Below are positions 61,250-64,000 of a stretch of 64,000 nucleotides of DNA, piece after piece. The translations under genes and the position numbers were made by a program. Within the stretch, counting starts at the first letter, position 1. Each line of letters opens with the position of its first letter. The notes under the pieces were generated by a model. It ran no database searches. It was not told the DNA's origin and saw only the letters and a list, made by a program, of their open reading frames with translations. Source of the stretch: Veillonella parvula DSM 2008 (lineage in GTDB: Bacteria; Bacillota; Negativicutes; Veillonellales; Veillonellaceae). The stretch lies in contig NC_013520.1 in assembly GCF_000024945.1 (NCBI RefSeq), positions 110,001 to 174,000 of the forward strand, written 5' to 3'.

Positions 61250-62137
61250 CTAATTCTTTGCCAAGAATGCAGCAACCTCGTCCTTTGTTGGCATGCCGCC
61301 TTGAGCTCCCAAGCGTTGGATGGAGAGGGCCGCTGCTGCATTACCGTAGTGTAGAGCGTCGGCTAAGCTTTTACCATTAACAATAGCCGTTGCAAAGGCG
61401 CCGTTAAAAGTATCGCCAGCGCCTGTTGTATCTACGGGCTCAACCTTGAAGCCAGGTACGATGTGGATTTCACCGTTGTCCGCATATCCTACGCCCTTGC
61501 TACCAAGGGTAACGATGATTTTGTTTTCGTTCGCCAGCAAGGTTTCCTCAGTAGATTGGTTAGGGTAGAGCGCAGATAGCTCATGTTCGTTTGGCGTAAT
61601 ATAGGTTGCTAATTTTAACCATTCCGAATCGAGGTCGGCTGCTGGAGCAGGATTTAAGAGGACTTTCACATTCGCCTCGTGACAACGACGAACGATGTAT
61701 TCAATAGTTGGAATAGGAATCTCGTTTTGAACCATTACAAGATCGGCTTGCTCAATGGCAGCCCAAGCGTTATCAACTATGGATTTGTCGACCTTAGCGT
61801 TAGCACCTGCAATCACGATGATACTGTTATCGCCTTCCGCTAATGTAATGTGTGCTGTACCGGTTGTAGTGTTCGGTACCGTAACGATGTAATCTGTATT
61901 GATGAAATTTTCTTTTAAATTATCTAAAATCATTTGGCCGTATGCATCTTCACCGATACAGCCGACCATCGTGACCTCTGCACCTAGACGAGCCGCAGCC
62001 ACCGCTTGGTTTGCACCCTTGCCACCGTGCGCGATGTGCAATTCGTTGCCCATAATTGTTTCGCCCGCAGTAGGGCGTTTATCCGCGAGGACTATAATAT
62101 CCATGTTGCAACTGCCAATAACAACAATACGATTCAT
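61250..62137 (-). CDS. rbsK: Ribokinase
   Basis: 295 residues. PfkB-family: GSCNMDIIVLADKRPTAGET, HGGKGANQAVAAARLGA (N-terminal signature), and VDTTGAGDTFNGAFAT (anion hole and catalytic Asp). Phosphorylates ribose to ribose 5-phosphate. First gene of rbsKDACB; AAGGAG upstream. No LacI-type rbsR is in the window. Confidence 0.95.
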   Translation of the reverse strand: MNRIVVIGSCNMDIIVLADKRPTAGETIMGNELHIAHGGKGANQAVAAARLGAEVTMVGCIGEDAYGQMILDNLKENFINTDYIVTVPNTTTGTAHITLAEGDNSIIVIAGANAKVDKSIVDNAWAAIEQADLVMVQNEIPIPTIEYIVRRCHEANVKVLLNPAPAADLDSEWLKLATYITPNEHELSALYPNQSTEETLLANENKIIVTLGSKGVGYADNGEIHIVPGFKVEPVDTTGAGDTFNGAFATAIVNGKSLADALHYGNAAAALSIQRLGAQGGMPTKDEVAAFLAKN

Positions 62138-62176
62138 AATAACTCCTTAATAATCCTCTGCCCTAACTGGGACTAA

Positions 62177-62191
62177 AAATGACTATCATTT
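62177..62191. promoter_or_regulatory. Operator-like palindrome upstream of rbsK
   Basis: AAATGA-CTA-TCATTT, perfect 6-bp arms, 40 nt before the rbsK start; on the minus strand TATAAA and TTGTAT elements lie near it. Candidate regulator site. The remainder of 62138-62362 is AT-rich with no gene. Confidence 0.4.
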
Positions 62192-62362
62192 ATTTTTATA
62201 CATAGAATCTTGCACATTTTATACAACGAACTGTATATATAAATATAATTGATAATCTAAGAGGCATTTGCTTTCACATACCTATAAGTGTATATTAATC
62301 ATTTATTAGTATAGCGTAAATACGTGAGTTTATCTATATAAATATTTATAAAATGTAGGAAT

Positions 62363-62430
62363 AAAAAAGGTATATCCAAAATCTATGTTACATGAGTAAA
62401 AATGTACTCTTTAGATCTTGGATATACCTT
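62363..62430 (-). terminator. Terminator for the minus-strand genes ahead of rbs
   Basis: 13-bp perfect stem AAGGTATATCCAA (62367-62379) / TTGGATATACCTT (62418-62430) with inner ATCTA/TAGAT pairs. Reading on the minus strand, a T6 run (complement of 62363-62368) follows. Confidence 0.8.
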
Positions 62431-62459
62431 ATTATTAAAGAATTAATATATTATACTAT

Positions 62460-62642
62460 TTATATTTTATCTAACATTTTATCTATACTATCAAAAGATT
62501 TCTCTAAAGATAGAATACGACCTTGAATGATGTCATTTTGGCCTTGTACAAGAGCAGATAATATATCTACCTTAGCTTGTAAAATATTAGTTGCATTATC
62601 GTCAATATTTATTGTATTACTGTAGCTTTTATCTATTTTCAT
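62460..62642 (-). CDS. Small hypothetical protein (60 residues)
   Basis: Starts MKIDKSYSNTINIDDNATN and continues as a mostly helical, possibly coiled-coil segment with LQAKVDILSALVQGQNDIIQ and ILSLEKSFDSIDKMLDKI. Ribosome site weak (AAAGG, 11 nt). Support: it fits exactly between the preceding gene and a terminator of the same strand, with 36 nt to the upstream gene. Function unknown; could be a phasin-like or hyphal-cap-like small helical protein, but nothing specific is visible. Confidence 0.5.
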   Translation of the reverse strand: MKIDKSYSNTINIDDNATNILQAKVDILSALVQGQNDIIQGRILSLEKSFDSIDKMLDKI

Positions 62643-62678
62643 AGTCTATCAGGCCTTTATTGTTAATATAGCTATATA

Positions 62679-63335
62679 TTAGTGAAAGCTTGGTTTGTCA
62701 TAGTGTGTACCTGGTTCACCTACACCGATGCTTGTGCGATGGAAAGGCGTTTCATCCGCAGCGTGTAAGATATCAAAGATGGCTTTTACCACTGCTTCGC
62801 GTGAAACCTGGGCATCGTTGAATTGAGCTCCTTCAGGGATGAGTTCGTAATCGGTTTTTTCGGGATCATTGTAGAGCCATGTAAGGCGCAAGATGGTGTA
62901 ATTTAAGTTGGATTCGCGCAATACGTTACGTGCTTGGCGCTCACCTTGAACATAGCTAATCGGTAAGTTGTCGAAGGTCCATTTTTCAAGTGCTACAGGG
63001 AATTCACCAGAAAGTCCAGCCATGGACACACCGATAACACGGCGTATATTTTTGCGGCTCAATGCTTTCACGATGGACGCCATATCACTGCCAGACTCCA
63101 TAGCACCTACAAATACAACCTCCGCATTTGTTACAGCTTGTTCTAATTTACCTGGATTTTGGAACGAACCTTCAATCACTGTAACGCGTTCATGGTCGAT
63201 AATCTCTGGAGGTATACGTGTTTTCAACTGACGACCATATAATGTAATGTGCATATCTGTATATGTTAATAGTGTAGCAGTCAACTTTTGAGCTATTTGG
63301 CCCGCAGCTCCTAAAATCGTAATATACTTATACAT
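62679..63335 (-). CDS. NAD(P)-binding atypical SDR (NmrA/YwnB-like)
   Basis: 218 residues, GGAGG before the start. ITILGAAGQIAQKLTATLL is the Gly-rich Rossmann motif; VIEGSFQNPGKLEQAV and VVFVGAMESGSDM follow the atypical SDR pattern (NAD(P)H-binding, PF13460-like). The SDR YxxxK is not evident in the usual place (SYVQGERQARNVL instead), so catalytic activity is uncertain. Downstream of the isochorismatase-like gene by 108 nt, upstream of the small ORF by 36 nt. Confidence 0.75.
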   Translation of the reverse strand: MYKYITILGAAGQIAQKLTATLLTYTDMHITLYGRQLKTRIPPEIIDHERVTVIEGSFQNPGKLEQAVTNAEVVFVGAMESGSDMASIVKALSRKNIRRVIGVSMAGLSGEFPVALEKWTFDNLPISYVQGERQARNVLRESNLNYTILRLTWLYNDPEKTDYELIPEGAQFNDAQVSREAVVKAIFDILHAADETPFHRTSIGVGEPGTHYDKPSFH

Positions 63336-63443
63336 AAAAAAGACCTCCTATGTTCGGGCATAAATATTTAATGAAATTTTAACATACATATATGACAAAT
63401 ACGTGAGAAAAAATTATAAAAATCTTTGTATTATTTTCGTAAT

Positions 63444-63965
63444 TTAATTGATACTTAACATTTCATTTGTTGTTTTTAGCTGTGCAAATCGATTCCGCCA
63501 AATCTTTTCTTTGTAAAAGGATAGGATTGTATCGGCTGGTAAATGCTCATTGTCAAAGGTTGAGATAGCATCTTCGACGATGGTGATTTTATAACCATAT
63601 TCAAAGCCTACTTTTACAGACGTATCAATGCAAAATTCCACCTGCATTCCTACGAATGTTACATCGGTAATATTTTTTCGGTTTAAATATTCCTTTAATT
63701 CAGTATCCTTAAAGATGCTATTGTAATATTTATTAAAAATCTTTTCGTTTTCTTGTGGTTTTAATTCGTGATAGACTTGCCAATTATCACTGCCCGTTGC
63801 TAATAAGCCTTCATCTTCAGAATGTCTGATAAAAATGACTTCTATATTTTGATCTCTAAAATGTTGAATGATTGCTTTTGTATTTGCGATAAGATTTTTT
63901 GCATCATAAGGCTTTTCCTTAACTAAGCCTTCTTGTATATCGATTACGATTAATGCTTGTGCCAT
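63444..63965 (-). CDS. Isochorismatase-family cysteine hydrolase
   Basis: 173 residues. Catalytic triad D9 (IVIDIQEGLV), K79 (IFNKYYNS) and C112 (VGMQVEFCIDTSVKVG); the cis-peptide region and IVEDAISTF fit the family. Members hydrolyse amides (nicotinamidase) or enol ethers; substrate here unknown. GGAAA site 5 nt before the start. Complete; 35 nt remain to the window edge. Confidence 0.85.
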   Translation of the reverse strand: MAQALIVIDIQEGLVKEKPYDAKNLIANTKAIIQHFRDQNIEVIFIRHSEDEGLLATGSDNWQVYHELKPQENEKIFNKYYNSIFKDTELKEYLNRKNITDVTFVGMQVEFCIDTSVKVGFEYGYKITIVEDAISTFDNEHLPADTILSFYKEKIWRNRFAQLKTTNEMLSIN

Positions 63966-64000
63966 GATATTTCCTTTTTTATTCGTAAATAAGTATCTAT

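Overview
The window looks like a Veillonella chromosome (Negativicutes: low-GC Firmicutes with an outer membrane). I infer this from outer-membrane machinery (TonB/ExbB/ExbD, four TonB-dependent receptors, a YadA-type trimeric autotransporter carrying an SLH domain) combined with Firmicute-style GGAGG ribosome sites, short U-tailed terminators, a T-box leader and ABC lipoproteins. No rRNA, tRNA, CRISPR array, insertion sequence or prophage is visible. The window opens inside a pirin gene and closes just past an isochorismatase-like gene.

Layout. 1-2350: pirin end, CGGC-domain protein, secreted M48 protease. 2350-26620: one very long plus-strand uptake island: exbB-exbD-tonB, a receptor, an SBP/FecCD/ATPase importer, two tandem paralogous receptors, a second complete importer, a ChlI-ChlD-CobN class chelatase set, a third SBP and a fourth receptor. 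I read it as metal-tetrapyrrole (haem or corrinoid) acquisition coupled to metal insertion or removal. 27034-32941: aminotransferase, ArsR-type regulator and fixC-fixX-etfB-etfA (electron-transfer flavoprotein and quinone oxidoreductase). 33371-35454: SDR dehydrogenase and two secreted paralogues of an unrecognised family. 35535-40531: a Nik/Opp-type five-gene importer whose promoter carries a Fur-like box and a CsoR-like palindrome. 40656-44012: AT-rich accessory stretch with an unknown membrane protein, a PD-(D/E)XK protein, a third secreted paralogue and what appears to be a complete Fst/par-like type I toxin-antitoxin locus. 44050-49095: T-box-controlled leuACD plus leuB. 49326-57373: ECF S component, FprA diiron flavoprotein, trimeric autotransporter, GNAT, DUF969-DUF979-pcp. 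57433-62137 (minus): rbsKDACB ribose operon. 62460-63965 (minus): small protein, NAD(P)-binding protein, cysteine hydrolase.

The most novel-looking items are the par-like locus at 43242-43540 (34-residue hydrophobic peptide, convergent small RNA with its own good promoter, shared terminator, direct repeats that make the two RNAs complementary over the toxin start), the chelatase-linked uptake island, two hairpins with unrelated stems but the same roughly 29-nt loop (32960 and 47748), the compact three-way-junction RNA at 35454-35532, and the three-member secreted family. Functions are read from motifs and context only; no database search was possible.
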